From: UBA2330 sp035443185 | Lineage (GTDB): Bacteria; Bacteroidota; Ignavibacteria; Tepidaquicellales; Tepidaquicellaceae | DNA length: 64,000 bases | Direction of reading: 5' to 3' | Assembly (NCBI GenBank): GCA_035443185.1 | Contig: DAORRV010000001.1 | Coordinates: 43,993-107,992 of the forward strand | Part shown: positions 35,336-44,143 of the stretch, one piece after another | Layout of the letters: every line of letters begins with the position of its first letter | Numbering within the stretch: position 1 is the first letter of the stretch | Translations under genes and position numbers: made by a program | Notes under the pieces: model-generated | What the model saw: only the letters and a program-made list of their open reading frames with translations | Databases searched by the model: none | Told to the model about the DNA's origin: nothing

Positions 35336-36385
35336 ATGCAAAAAAGAATTCTCATTGTGCGGATGGATAAGGTCGGTGATGTGGTGATGATAACACCAAT
35401 GATCAGGGAGCTGAAAAAAAAGTTTCCGGATTCATTTGTAGGAACTCTTACATCTGAAAACACAGCAGATATATTAATGAATAATCCCTATCTCGATGTA
35501 AGCATTACTGATGACATGAAGAAAGGATCATTTGGAAAAGTCGTGAAGGAGATAAGATCTCACAAGTTCACAGACGGTTTACTTGTCATGCCAACCGAAA
35601 GAGCTGCATATCAAATGTTTCTGGCGGGAATAAAAAACCGCATCGGAGTCGGTAAAAAACTCTACGAGGTCATTACTTTTATGAAAAGTGTCTCCCGCAA
35701 TAATTACATTCCGCTCAGACATGAAGCGGATTATTGTATGGATCTTGCACGTGCGCTTGGAGTTGTCACTGATGACCTGATTCCCGAGATTTTTCTAACT
35801 GAAATAGAATTGAAAGAGGGAGGCGAAATACTTTCCGGACTGGGGTGCAATATGGATTCTGAAAAGATCATTGTTCATACAGGCTCAGGAAATTCCTCAC
35901 GTAACTGGAGTGAAGATAAATACATGAATTTGATAAAGGAAATTATTAAAATTAAACCAAACGCATATATTATTCTTACAGCAAAAGAAATGTCCGGTGA
36001 TTTTCAAGACAGTATTAGAAAATTAAATAGTGAGAAAATAATAAATGCTGCTGTGTCTATTAAACGGCTCAGGGATCTTATTAAAATAATTGGTAATGCA
36101 GATGTTTTAATCGCTTCTTCCACAGGTCCGCTGCATATTGCATCTGCTCTTAAAGTAAAAACGATAGGGTTATATTGTCACAGAGCGATGAATTGTGCAA
36201 AACACTGGGGAGCTTTAGGGAACAAAGCAGTGAATATTGAAGTAAGACGTGAGAATTGTGATTTGTACTGTAGCAGCGATAAAGAAATTTGTGAATTTGA
36301 GAACGGAATTACAATTAAAGAAGTATTAAAAATAATGGCATATAATAAAATTATTTATCTTATATTTACGATATATTTATATTAA
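35336..36385 (+). CDS. Glycosyltransferase family 9 (heptosyltransferase-like)
   Basis: The 349-residue protein shows the GT9 pattern: an N-terminal ILIVRMDKVGDVVMITPMIRELKKKFPDS, a central IIVHTGSGNSSRNWSEDKYMNLI and the C-terminal nucleotide-sugar site DVLIASSTGPLHIASALKVKTIGLY. GT9 enzymes add heptose to the lipid A-Kdo core. A gmhA and a waaA are present at 48.7-50.6 kb, consistent with a heptose-containing core. The last 12 residues (YNKIIYLIFTIYLY) are an unusually hydrophobic tail. Confidence 0.9.
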   Translation: MQKRILIVRMDKVGDVVMITPMIRELKKKFPDSFVGTLTSENTADILMNNPYLDVSITDDMKKGSFGKVVKEIRSHKFTDGLLVMPTERAAYQMFLAGIKNRIGVGKKLYEVITFMKSVSRNNYIPLRHEADYCMDLARALGVVTDDLIPEIFLTEIELKEGGEILSGLGCNMDSEKIIVHTGSGNSSRNWSEDKYMNLIKEIIKIKPNAYIILTAKEMSGDFQDSIRKLNSEKIINAAVSIKRLRDLIKIIGNADVLIASSTGPLHIASALKVKTIGLYCHRAMNCAKHWGALGNKAVNIEVRRENCDLYCSSDKEICEFENGITIKEVLKIMAYNKIIYLIFTIYLY

Positions 36386-36419
36386 CTGTAAACAATTTTT
36401 TTCAAATTAAAAAAAAATA

Positions 36420-37121
36420 ATGAAAATAAATACAAAAAAATCTCTAAAATCAACTTTAATGATGATCATTTGTTTGGTATCATTTATTAAGTTTTCCGGA
36501 TGTTCGGAGGATGATATACTTATTCCTGTAGTTACATATTCAAATTTGAGCGTTTATCATGTGGATATGATTACTGGAAATTTAGATATCCAGATAAACA
36601 ATGTAGTGGCAGCATCAAATGTAGTCTATCTTGAAAGACTAAATTATCAGCAACTCTTACCGGGAAATAACAATCTGAAAATTCAAAACGCTTCCGGTAC
36701 AACATTAATAGATACAACATTTTTCCTTTCTGAAAATAATTACTATTCTGTTTTTATTTATGATGTCGGAGGTGTTGCAAAACCTCTTATTGTAACTGAC
36801 AATCTTACTAATCCGGGTACTACAAATTCATCTGTCAGATTTATAAATTTTGCACCCGGCGCCGGATCTCTTGCATTAGGTGGTACAAGTAAACCTTCTC
36901 CATGGTTTCCAAATGAAGCTTACGGAGTTCCTGCAAGTTTCAGACCCATCACTGGCGGTGTTTATAATCTATATATGAATGAAGCTCTTACACCGAATAC
37001 ATTAGCTACTCTTATCGATCAGACCTTGGCAGCGGGAAGGATCTATACTATTATAGGTAAAGGTATTGCAGGTGGTACAGGTAATCAGAATATAGGAATA
37101 GTCGTTTACAACAATCAATAA
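36420..37121 (+). CDS. DUF4397 lipoprotein
   Basis: The 233-residue protein has a signal peptide ending in a relaxed lipobox (IKFSGCSE). The mature part matches the DUF4397 beta-sandwich pattern: LSVYHVDMITGNLDIQINN, YLPGNNNL-type turns, SENNYYSVFIYDVGG, then SVRFINFAPGAGSLAL. DUF4397 proteins are envelope proteins of unknown function. It is followed by a terminator. Confidence 0.8.
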   Translation: MKINTKKSLKSTLMMIICLVSFIKFSGCSEDDILIPVVTYSNLSVYHVDMITGNLDIQINNVVAASNVVYLERLNYQQLLPGNNNLKIQNASGTTLIDTTFFLSENNYYSVFIYDVGGVAKPLIVTDNLTNPGTTNSSVRFINFAPGAGSLALGGTSKPSPWFPNEAYGVPASFRPITGGVYNLYMNEALTPNTLATLIDQTLAAGRIYTIIGKGIAGGTGNQNIGIVVYNNQ

Positions 37122-37140
37122 TATAAAATAAATCATAAAA

Positions 37141-37165
37141 AAAAGTCCGCTAAATGCGGGCTTTT
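37141..37165 (+). terminator. Rho-independent terminator after the DUF4397 gene
   Basis: AAAAGTCCGC (37141-37150) pairs with GCGGGCTTTT (37156-37165) around a 5-base loop, and a T-run follows. Confidence 0.88.
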
Positions 37166-37196
37166 TTTTTACAATGTAATTTCTTTGTGAAAGAAA

Positions 37197-37931
37197 ATGG
37201 AATGCAAAAACTGCGGCAATGATTTTACCGGTAAATTCTGTAATGAATGCGGTCAGAAGAATGTTGACGGCAGAATTACGATCCGGGAGATACTTCATAA
37301 TTTTATACATTCTTTTACTCATATTGACTCCGGTATTTTTTTTCTGATAAAAGAATTATTTATCCGCCCCGGGGCAGTAGTCAGAGAATATCTCAGCGGT
37401 AAAAGGAAAAAATATTTCAACCCATTCCAGTTTCTGATCATCGCAATTGCAATCGCTGCTTTTCTTGCAGTAAAATTCACTTTATTCGGTCCAAACATAG
37501 ATCCTGATACAATAGAAGCGTTAAATTCCCAGCAGAGATTCTGGTTACTGTTCAATAAATTTATTTACAGGAATTTTAACTTAATATTGTTTCTCAGCGT
37601 GCCGGTAGCTGCAGTTTATTCCAGATTAATATTCAGGAAGTCAGGTTATAACTATGCAGAGCATCTTGTATTCAATACTTTTTTAGCGGCTGAAAGAACA
37701 GTTTTGTATATAATCTTAACTCCGCTGATTTACTTCACGAAATCGAACTGGACTATAGGTGTAGGAATTTATTATATATTATGGGTAATTTATTACGGAT
37801 ATTCATATGTCAGTTTTTTTGGCGGGAATAAATTTATAACTATTTTAAAATATATCTGTGTGCTTTTATTGCTGATGCTGACAAGTCAGACCATTTCAAT
37901 GTCGGTGTTTTATTTTTTCTTTTACAAGTAA
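37197..37931 (+). CDS. DUF3667 membrane protein with zinc ribbon
   Basis: The 244-residue protein opens with a four-cysteine zinc ribbon (CKNC...CNEC). The DUF3667 signature follows: HNFIHSFTHIDSGIFFLIKELFIRPGAVVREYLSGKRKKYFNPFQFLII. Five membrane helices complete it. The family is common in Bacteroidota and its function is unknown. Its stop lies 6 bases from the convergent end of the A3 paralogue gene, with no terminator between them. Confidence 0.88.
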   Translation: MECKNCGNDFTGKFCNECGQKNVDGRITIREILHNFIHSFTHIDSGIFFLIKELFIRPGAVVREYLSGKRKKYFNPFQFLIIAIAIAAFLAVKFTLFGPNIDPDTIEALNSQQRFWLLFNKFIYRNFNLILFLSVPVAAVYSRLIFRKSGYNYAEHLVFNTFLAAERTVLYIILTPLIYFTKSNWTIGVGIYYILWVIYYGYSYVSFFGGNKFITILKYICVLLLLMLTSQTISMSVFYFFFYK

Positions 37932-37937
37932 TCGGAT

Positions 37938-39188
37938 TTAGTTTTTTACAAAAATCTTTTGATTTTTAAATATTGATTTTTTTTCAAGCTCTTTTCTTTT
38001 ATCAAATGCCAATCCCGGCCAATTTACAAGAATAAGCTGTGCAGCATTTCTGTCAGCGATTGCAAGATCGTCTATGTCAACAATAATATCACCGTTCAGA
38101 TTTGTAACTGCATTTCCTAATGTATAATTGAACAGGTCATTATCAATCATAACAAGATCATCAGAATCAATTATCTGATCGTTATTCACATTCCCGCTGT
38201 AAATACAGCCCCGGCTTCCTTTCAATACCATGTTGCTGCCATAAGCCTGCGAAACTGAGGAAGTGAAGTCATAGAAATTATTTCCTTCTGCCAGTGTTAC
38301 TCCGCCGGATTTACTCCAGGTCTCAAGACCGTTTTTTGTTTTTACGACTATATAATAATTGGAGAACAAAGAAATGTTTTGAAAATCGAAGTTACCTGTT
38401 AGGTTAACTGAATCTATTATTGCAGATGCAGAATCTACAACTTGATAAGGAGAAGTGCTTTTTCTTAAATAAACAGTGGCAGTTTCTTTTTTAAAAAGTT
38501 TATCGTTTGAAACATTGTATAATCCTTCAATCGAAATTTTCAAATTAAGGTTTACATTTACAAAAACCGGATTCATATTTATAAAATGGTTTGAACATCG
38601 TGTCATTTCTTTATTTAAACAGCCATTTGCGTCATACCAGTTGATCTTTGTTCTTGTTGCTGATAATGGTGATTCACAACTGTCTCTAAAAATAATAGGA
38701 TTAGTATCAAGAGCTGATAAATTAATTGGAGTTGATGATTTTAAATTATATCTGCCGATCAGGATTGGGACACCTTGCTGCATGATTAAACCACCTCCGC
38801 ATCCGGGTAATGAATTAGCAGCAGCTCTGAATTCATAATTCCCTGGAGAGTTTGAAGCAATTATTGTATTTGTATTCCTAGGTCTGAAACTTTCCGGTAG
38901 GTCTGAAACTGGAACACCGTTTGCAGTGTCAAGCATGAAAGATGAAGCCGATCCGAAACCAGCATAAAAAGTCCCAAGTGATTGAGGTCCTCTAAGAAAA
39001 AATGTCCATCCTGCTAATTGCATTACCGTGGCATCGGTATGAGTAAAAACCAGATCAAATTTTAACAGATAAGGAGAAACCAGATTAAAGTTTTTTGCTT
39101 CAAGAGTGTATTGCGGAATCTGAGCTGATGACTCATTTATAATTATCAACTGTGAAATTAATATTAAAATAAAAATTATCTTTTTCAT
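37938..39188 (-). CDS. Secreted paralogue A3 with dockerin-like C-terminal module
   Basis: The 416-residue protein has a signal peptide (to about SSAQ). Residues 25-205 are an A-type N-domain (YTLEAKNFNL, QLAGWTFFLRGP, VSDLPESFRPRN, CGGGL, four Cys at about 130, 171, 190 and 198). Residues 213-325 are the shared beta-rich part (SIEGLYN, NGLETWSKSGG, SQAYGSNMVLKGS). Residues 327-385 are a double Ca-binding dockerin-like repeat (SGNVNNDQIIDSDDL, NLNGDIIVDIDDLAIADRN). A basic tail (WPGLAFDKRKELEKK) closes it. It is the last gene of the five-gene run and has no B partner. Confidence 0.82.
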   Translation of the reverse strand: MKKIIFILILISQLIIINESSAQIPQYTLEAKNFNLVSPYLLKFDLVFTHTDATVMQLAGWTFFLRGPQSLGTFYAGFGSASSFMLDTANGVPVSDLPESFRPRNTNTIIASNSPGNYEFRAAANSLPGCGGGLIMQQGVPILIGRYNLKSSTPINLSALDTNPIIFRDSCESPLSATRTKINWYDANGCLNKEMTRCSNHFINMNPVFVNVNLNLKISIEGLYNVSNDKLFKKETATVYLRKSTSPYQVVDSASAIIDSVNLTGNFDFQNISLFSNYYIVVKTKNGLETWSKSGGVTLAEGNNFYDFTSSVSQAYGSNMVLKGSRGCIYSGNVNNDQIIDSDDLVMIDNDLFNYTLGNAVTNLNGDIIVDIDDLAIADRNAAQLILVNWPGLAFDKRKELEKKSIFKNQKIFVKN

Positions 39189-39234
39189 AAATAGTTTGAA
39201 ATTTATTGAACAATTAAATTTTCAAATATTGAAA

Positions 39235-40338
39235 TTAAGGTGTTATTACACCTGCAAACAGAAACACATTATTATCAGCTATAGCAAGATCATCAAGGTC
39301 AACAAATCTGTCACCATTCAGATCTGTAATAACATCTCCGCTTAAGAAATTTGTGCCGTCATTATATACTCTTGACATATCTGAAATATCTACAAATCCG
39401 GAGTTATCAATATCCCCGCTGTATAAACAATATTTGCTTCCTTTTAAAACCAAATTATTACCATACGCTTTTGAAGAGGCAACTGTGAAATCATAATTTA
39501 AAGTATTTCCGATTACTATATTCTCTCCGCCGGATCTGCTCCAGGTCTCGAGTGAATTTATATACTTCATCACAAGATAATACGATCCACCTTGAATAAA
39601 ACGAAAAGTAAAATTACTTAACAATGTATTTGAGTCTAAAATAGAAATTGATGAATCTATAATCTGATAAGGGGAAACTGATTTTCTCAAAAACAATTTA
39701 ATTGAATCTCTTTTAAGATGTTTATTCTGAATTGGTCTGTATAAGCCTTCTATAGCAACTTTGATTTCAAGTGAAGTTTGAATTCCGGATGTGTCAATAA
39801 GGTAAGAAGCTCCCGAAGTTACATTCGTATTTACTGTTCCTACATAAGCGTAAATTTTCGTAAACGGATCCGGTGACTGTGTTCTCCATGCAAAGTTTAA
39901 CGGAACATTCGCGAAAGATCCGGCAGTTGTCTGAATTTTCATTTTTGCAATCTTCGTTCCCGGACTTCCGTTGTTTGTCATAATAAAACCATTCCCCGCG
40001 CTTGGGAAAATATTTGCAGCAAGTCTTAGCTGACTTCCTGATACCTGAGGATTTCGCGGCCGCATATTGACAGGGAGATCAGAACTGTCAGAAGAATATG
40101 TATAAGATAATGTTCCGCCATTTGCAATATCAGTATTAACATTAAAAAAATATTGTCCTCCGGAATATTCAAATACAGTCGGTGAATTTGTATGCTCCAA
40201 TCGAATCTCAAATTCTAAAACATTCGGTGATGTAAATACAAAATTCAATGATTTAAGATTAAATGTTGGAGTTTGAGAAAACATAATTCCCGGCGAAAAC
40301 AGAATAATTATTATTATTGATTTGAAAAAATTTATCAT
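39235..40338 (-). CDS. Secreted paralogue B2 with dockerin-like C-terminal module
   Basis: The 367-residue protein has a signal peptide (to about IMFSQ). Its B-type N-domain (TFNLKSLNFV, HTNSPTVFEYSGGQYFFNV, LPVNMRPRNPQ, GNGFIMTNN, DPFTKIYAYVG) lacks the four cysteines of type A. The shared module follows (AIEGLYR, NSLETWSRSGG, SKAYGNNLVLKGS) with Ca-binding loops SGDIDNSGFVDISDM and DLNGDRFVDLDDLAIADNN, ending FAGVITP. Its first four bases overlap the end of A2 (ATGA type), so the pair is translationally coupled. Confidence 0.82.
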   Translation of the reverse strand: MINFFKSIIIIILFSPGIMFSQTPTFNLKSLNFVFTSPNVLEFEIRLEHTNSPTVFEYSGGQYFFNVNTDIANGGTLSYTYSSDSSDLPVNMRPRNPQVSGSQLRLAANIFPSAGNGFIMTNNGSPGTKIAKMKIQTTAGSFANVPLNFAWRTQSPDPFTKIYAYVGTVNTNVTSGASYLIDTSGIQTSLEIKVAIEGLYRPIQNKHLKRDSIKLFLRKSVSPYQIIDSSISILDSNTLLSNFTFRFIQGGSYYLVMKYINSLETWSRSGGENIVIGNTLNYDFTVASSKAYGNNLVLKGSKYCLYSGDIDNSGFVDISDMSRVYNDGTNFLSGDVITDLNGDRFVDLDDLAIADNNVFLFAGVITP

Positions 40339-41570
40339 TTGAAATCTCCTGTAAATGTTTTGCTTTTTAATGAAATGTTTCTTTTATTTGTTGTCTGTCC
40401 CGGCCATTCTACTAAGATCAACTGTCCGGCATTCCTGTTTACAATTGCCATATCATCTATATCAACTATATTATCTCCGTTTAGATTTGTGATACTATTT
40501 CCCAAGACATAATTATAAACGTCATTATCAATCATACTCAGATCATCAGTATCAATTATCTGATCGTTATTCACATTCCCGCTGTAAATACAATACCGGC
40601 TTCCGTTCAGTACCATATTATTACCAAATGCCTGAGATGCTGAAGTCGTGAAGTTGTAGGAGTTACCGCCGACTATTAATAATTCACCGCCCGACTTACT
40701 CCATGTTTCTATAGTATTTCTGCTTTTTACCGCGATATAGTAATTTCCATTCAGATGATTCTCAAATATGAAATTTGCTGTTAAATTAACGGAATCAATA
40801 AACGCTACTGAAGAATCTAATATCTGATAAGGTGTATTTACGCTTCGCAGAAAAGCTGTAACAGATTCCTTTCTGTTTAATGTATTATTTATTGGATTAT
40901 AAAGTCCTTCATTTGCCATAATTATATTAAGACTTATATTATTTTCCAATCCAGATAGATCTACTGAATGACTTGCGCATCTGGTCATTTCAACTCCTAG
41001 ACAATGACTTAATATGTATGGATTTATCTTTGTTCTTGTAACTGAAAGAGGAGTATCACAACTGTCTCTAAAAGTAAAAGAGTTTTCATTTAAAACACTA
41101 ATGTCTATTATGGATGTAGATTTTAATTTATATCTGCCAATTAATGTAGGTACATTGACTGGTATAGATAATCCGTTTCCACATCCGGGGAGAGAGTTTG
41201 CAGCAATTCTGAATTCATAATTACCAGGTGAGTTTGAAGCAATCACAGTATTAGGATTTCTAGGTCTGAAAGATTCAGGTATATCTGAAACAGGAATTCC
41301 ATTTATTGTGTCTAAAACAAAAGAAGAACTTGTTCCAAATCCGGGAAGAAAATTGCCTAAAGTCTGAGGTGCTTTTAAAAAAAACTGCCAGCCAGCTAAT
41401 TGCCATTGAATAAAATCCAAATTGGTAAAAACCAGATCAAACTTTAAAGTATGGGCATTTGTAAGTTCGAAATTTTTTGCTTCAAGTGTATATTGTGGCA
41501 ATTGTGCATTAGAACTATTAGTTAAAACAAGCATACAAAATATTGAGAATAGAAGTAAATTTTTTTTCAT
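40335..41570 (-). CDS. Secreted paralogue A2 with dockerin-like C-terminal module
   Basis: The 411-residue protein has a signal peptide (to about SSNAQ) and an A-type N-domain (YTLEAKNFEL, QLAGWQFFLKAP, ESFRPRNPNTVI, LPGCGNGL, RDSCDTPLSVTRTKI). The shared module follows (NEGLYN, NTIETWSKSGG, SQAFGNNMVLNGS) with SGNVNNDQIIDTDDL and NLNGDNIVDIDDMAIVNRN, then the A-type tail WPGQTTNKRN. It overlaps B2 by 4 bases and starts 31 bases after the end of B1. Confidence 0.82.
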   Translation of the reverse strand: MKKNLLLFSIFCMLVLTNSSNAQLPQYTLEAKNFELTNAHTLKFDLVFTNLDFIQWQLAGWQFFLKAPQTLGNFLPGFGTSSSFVLDTINGIPVSDIPESFRPRNPNTVIASNSPGNYEFRIAANSLPGCGNGLSIPVNVPTLIGRYKLKSTSIIDISVLNENSFTFRDSCDTPLSVTRTKINPYILSHCLGVEMTRCASHSVDLSGLENNISLNIIMANEGLYNPINNTLNRKESVTAFLRSVNTPYQILDSSVAFIDSVNLTANFIFENHLNGNYYIAVKSRNTIETWSKSGGELLIVGGNSYNFTTSASQAFGNNMVLNGSRYCIYSGNVNNDQIIDTDDLSMIDNDVYNYVLGNSITNLNGDNIVDIDDMAIVNRNAGQLILVEWPGQTTNKRNISLKSKTFTGDFK

Positions 41571-41601
41571 ATTTATTTAAAGTTTATAAAGTGTAAATTA
41601 C

Positions 41602-42711
41602 TCAATCTCCATAAATCGGATTTCTAATTAATTTATTTCTATTATTATCAATGATAGACATATCTCTTCCCTCTACAACAAAATCACCATTAAAATCAGT
41701 TGGTCTAAATCCAGATGCATAAGTAAAAACATCATTATCTACATCACTTAAATCAGAAATATCAATTATATAATCCTGATTGACATCACCACTATAGATA
41801 CAATATAATGTTCCTCTAAGTGCTAAATTATTTCCATATGCTTTTGAAGCTGATGTTGTAAAATCATAATTATAAATATTACCATTCATCACCGTTTCAC
41901 CACCTGCTTTACTCCAAGTCTCAAGAGAATTATAATGTTTTACAACAAGATAGTAAGTTCCGTTGACAGCGTTTCTATATGTGAAGGTTGCACTTAAAGA
42001 TAGTGAATCAATTATGTTTGTTGCTGAATCAACATAGTTATAAGGTGCAACTGATTTTGCAAGATATACCGTTACAGTATCTCTTCTATTATGAACGTGG
42101 AAGGCAGTTTTCAATAATCCGTCAATTGCTACTTTTAAATTGAAAGTTAAAATTATTCCAGATGAATCAATCGAGTGAACAGCATTTGAAGTTATGTTAG
42201 TATTAGTATTACCAACATATGCGTATATTTTTGTATAAGGATCAGGAAGATTATTTCTCCATTCAAAACTCAAGGGTGCATTAGTAAGAGATGGTGCAGT
42301 AGTAGTTAATTTCATACTGACAATTCTTGTACCGGGATTTCCGTTGTTAGTCATTATAAAGCCATTACCAGCTCCTGGAAACAAATTGCTTGCAAGTCTG
42401 AGTTGATTTCCGGATATCTGAGGATTTCTGGGTCTCATATGCTGAGGAAGTTCAGAAGTATCTCCGGCATAAGTATAAGATAATGTTCCTCCGTTCGCAA
42501 TGAGTGGATTGAAATTAAAAAAGTACTGACCACCGGAATATTCAAAAGTTGTAGGCGCATTTGTATGTTCAATGAAAATATCAAACTGCAATACATTTGG
42601 AGCCGGATGTGAAAAATTTTTTGCTGTTAAATTATACAATGGTGCTTGTGAAAAAGAAACTACAGGTAATATTAAATACAAAAAAATAAATAATTTGGAT
42701 AAAATGTTCAT
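41602..42711 (-). CDS. Secreted paralogue B1 with dockerin-like C-terminal module
   Basis: The 369-residue protein has a signal peptide (to about VVSFSQ) and a B-type N-domain (LYNLTAKNFS, HTNAPTTFEYSGGQYFFNF, LPQHMRPRNPQ, GNGFIMTNNGNPGT, DPYTKIYAYVG), closely similar to B2. The shared module follows (AIDGLLK, NSLETWSKAGG, SKAYGNNLALRGT) with SGDVNQDYIIDISDL. The second Ca loop is partly degraded (DFNGDFVVEGRDM). The start overlaps the A1 stop by 4 bases. Confidence 0.82.
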   Translation of the reverse strand: MNILSKLFIFLYLILPVVSFSQAPLYNLTAKNFSHPAPNVLQFDIFIEHTNAPTTFEYSGGQYFFNFNPLIANGGTLSYTYAGDTSELPQHMRPRNPQISGNQLRLASNLFPGAGNGFIMTNNGNPGTRIVSMKLTTTAPSLTNAPLSFEWRNNLPDPYTKIYAYVGNTNTNITSNAVHSIDSSGIILTFNLKVAIDGLLKTAFHVHNRRDTVTVYLAKSVAPYNYVDSATNIIDSLSLSATFTYRNAVNGTYYLVVKHYNSLETWSKAGGETVMNGNIYNYDFTTSASKAYGNNLALRGTLYCIYSGDVNQDYIIDISDLSDVDNDVFTYASGFRPTDFNGDFVVEGRDMSIIDNNRNKLIRNPIYGD

Positions 42712-43943
42712 TTGGTTCTCCTTGCAATTGTTTTATTATTTAATAATTTTTTTCTTTTTTGAAATGTCTGACCCGGCCATTTAACTAATACAAAGTTACC
42801 GGCATTCTTATCAACAATTGCAAGATCATCAATATCTACAATATCGTCACCGTTAATATTAGTCAGCGAATTTCCTCCTGCATAATTATACAAATCGTTA
42901 TCAAGCATTGTAAGATCATCTGTGTCTATAATATTGTCGTAGTTAAAATTCCCGCTGTATATACAATACTTGTCACCAACTAAAACCAGATTATTTCCAT
43001 AAGCTTTAGAAGCTGATATTGTAAAGTCGTAAAAATTTGTACCATTTTGAAAGTTTGTTCCGCTCTGTTCACTCCACGTTTCCAGACCATTTTTATTTTT
43101 TACTGATATGTAATATGTACCTGCTGGTCTGTTGTAAAATATATAATTCCCTGACAAAGTAGATGAATCAATTAATCCCTTTGAGGAATCTATTATTTGA
43201 TAAGGTGAATTCACATTTCTTAAATAAGCAGTAACAGAATCTTTTCTGTTTAATCTATTAAAAACAGGATTATATAAACCTTCAATTGACAATTTTAAAT
43301 TTATCTGTATAAAAGGAAACACTCCTGAAATATCAACATTATGATTTGCACATCGCGTCATCTCTTTATTCAAACAATTATTTGCATCATACCAATTGAT
43401 CTTTGTTCTGGTTACCGATAGTGGCGATTCGCAACTGTCTCTGAATATTATTGGATTATTTAACAATACGTTTGGATTTATTATTGTGGAAGCTTTCATG
43501 TTATATCTACCTATTAAAATAGGAATGTCTTTAGGAATTATTAACCCATTTCCGCAGCCTGGAAGAGAATTTGCAGCTAATCTGAATTCATAATTTCCAG
43601 GAGAATTTGCAGCGACAACTACATTTGATCCTCTTGGTCTAAAAGATTCAGGAAGGTCTGAAACCGGCACCCCGTTACTTGTATCAAGCATATATGCAGA
43701 TGCTGATCCAAATCCCGCAGAAAAAACTGCTAACGTCTGGGGAACTCTGAAAAAGAACTGCCACCCCGCTAATTGTAAAGGTGTATCATCAGTTTTTGTA
43801 AATATTAGATCAAACTTCATTGTGTATTCGTCAGAAAGCACATAATTTTTTGCTTCCAGAGTATATTGCGGAATCTGTGATTTAAGCTGATTTGCAAAAC
43901 TAAGCAAAAAAAATAATGAGAAAAGTGGTATAATTTTTTTCAT
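42708..43943 (-). CDS. Secreted paralogue A1 with dockerin-like C-terminal module
   Basis: The 411-residue protein is the first gene of the run, with its own strong promoter. It has a signal peptide (to about QLKSQ), the A-type N-domain (YTLEAKNYVL, QLAGWQFFFRVP, ESFRPRGSNVVV, LPGCGNGL, RDSCESPLSVTRTKI, NNCLNKEMTRC), the shared module (SIEGLYN, NGLETWSEQSG, SKAYGNNLVLVGD), Ca loops SGNFNYDNIIDTDDL and NINGDDIVDIDDLAIVDKN, and the basic A-type tail WPGQTFQKRKK. Together with B1 it forms the pair that was apparently duplicated to give A2-B2. Confidence 0.82.
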   Translation of the reverse strand: MKKIIPLFSLFFLLSFANQLKSQIPQYTLEAKNYVLSDEYTMKFDLIFTKTDDTPLQLAGWQFFFRVPQTLAVFSAGFGSASAYMLDTSNGVPVSDLPESFRPRGSNVVVAANSPGNYEFRLAANSLPGCGNGLIIPKDIPILIGRYNMKASTIINPNVLLNNPIIFRDSCESPLSVTRTKINWYDANNCLNKEMTRCANHNVDISGVFPFIQINLKLSIEGLYNPVFNRLNRKDSVTAYLRNVNSPYQIIDSSKGLIDSSTLSGNYIFYNRPAGTYYISVKNKNGLETWSEQSGTNFQNGTNFYDFTISASKAYGNNLVLVGDKYCIYSGNFNYDNIIDTDDLTMLDNDLYNYAGGNSLTNINGDDIVDIDDLAIVDKNAGNFVLVKWPGQTFQKRKKLLNNKTIARRTK

Positions 43944-43970
43944 ATTTCCCTAATTAAAAATTTATTTGTA

Positions 43971-44001
43971 CAAATGTAGAGTATAGCCTCTTTAAATTCA
44001 A
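43971..44001 (-). promoter_or_regulatory. Bacteroidota-type promoter of the A-B-A-B-A operon
   Basis: On the minus strand TTG (43999-44001), a 20-base spacer and TACATTTG (43971-43978) match the consensus exactly. The start of A1 lies 28 bases downstream. No other equally good promoter was noticed inside the run, consistent with one transcript. Confidence 0.75.
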
Positions 44002-44143
44002 TTCACGTAAAAATAGACAGATTGGATTTTGATTTCCGGTTTCTAAAATAAAATTAATATCTCTCAAAAATTATCTTCTTATAAATTGATTTAAACTTCA
44101 TATTTAATTAATTTGGCATACCTCAATTTCTTCAAAAATAATA

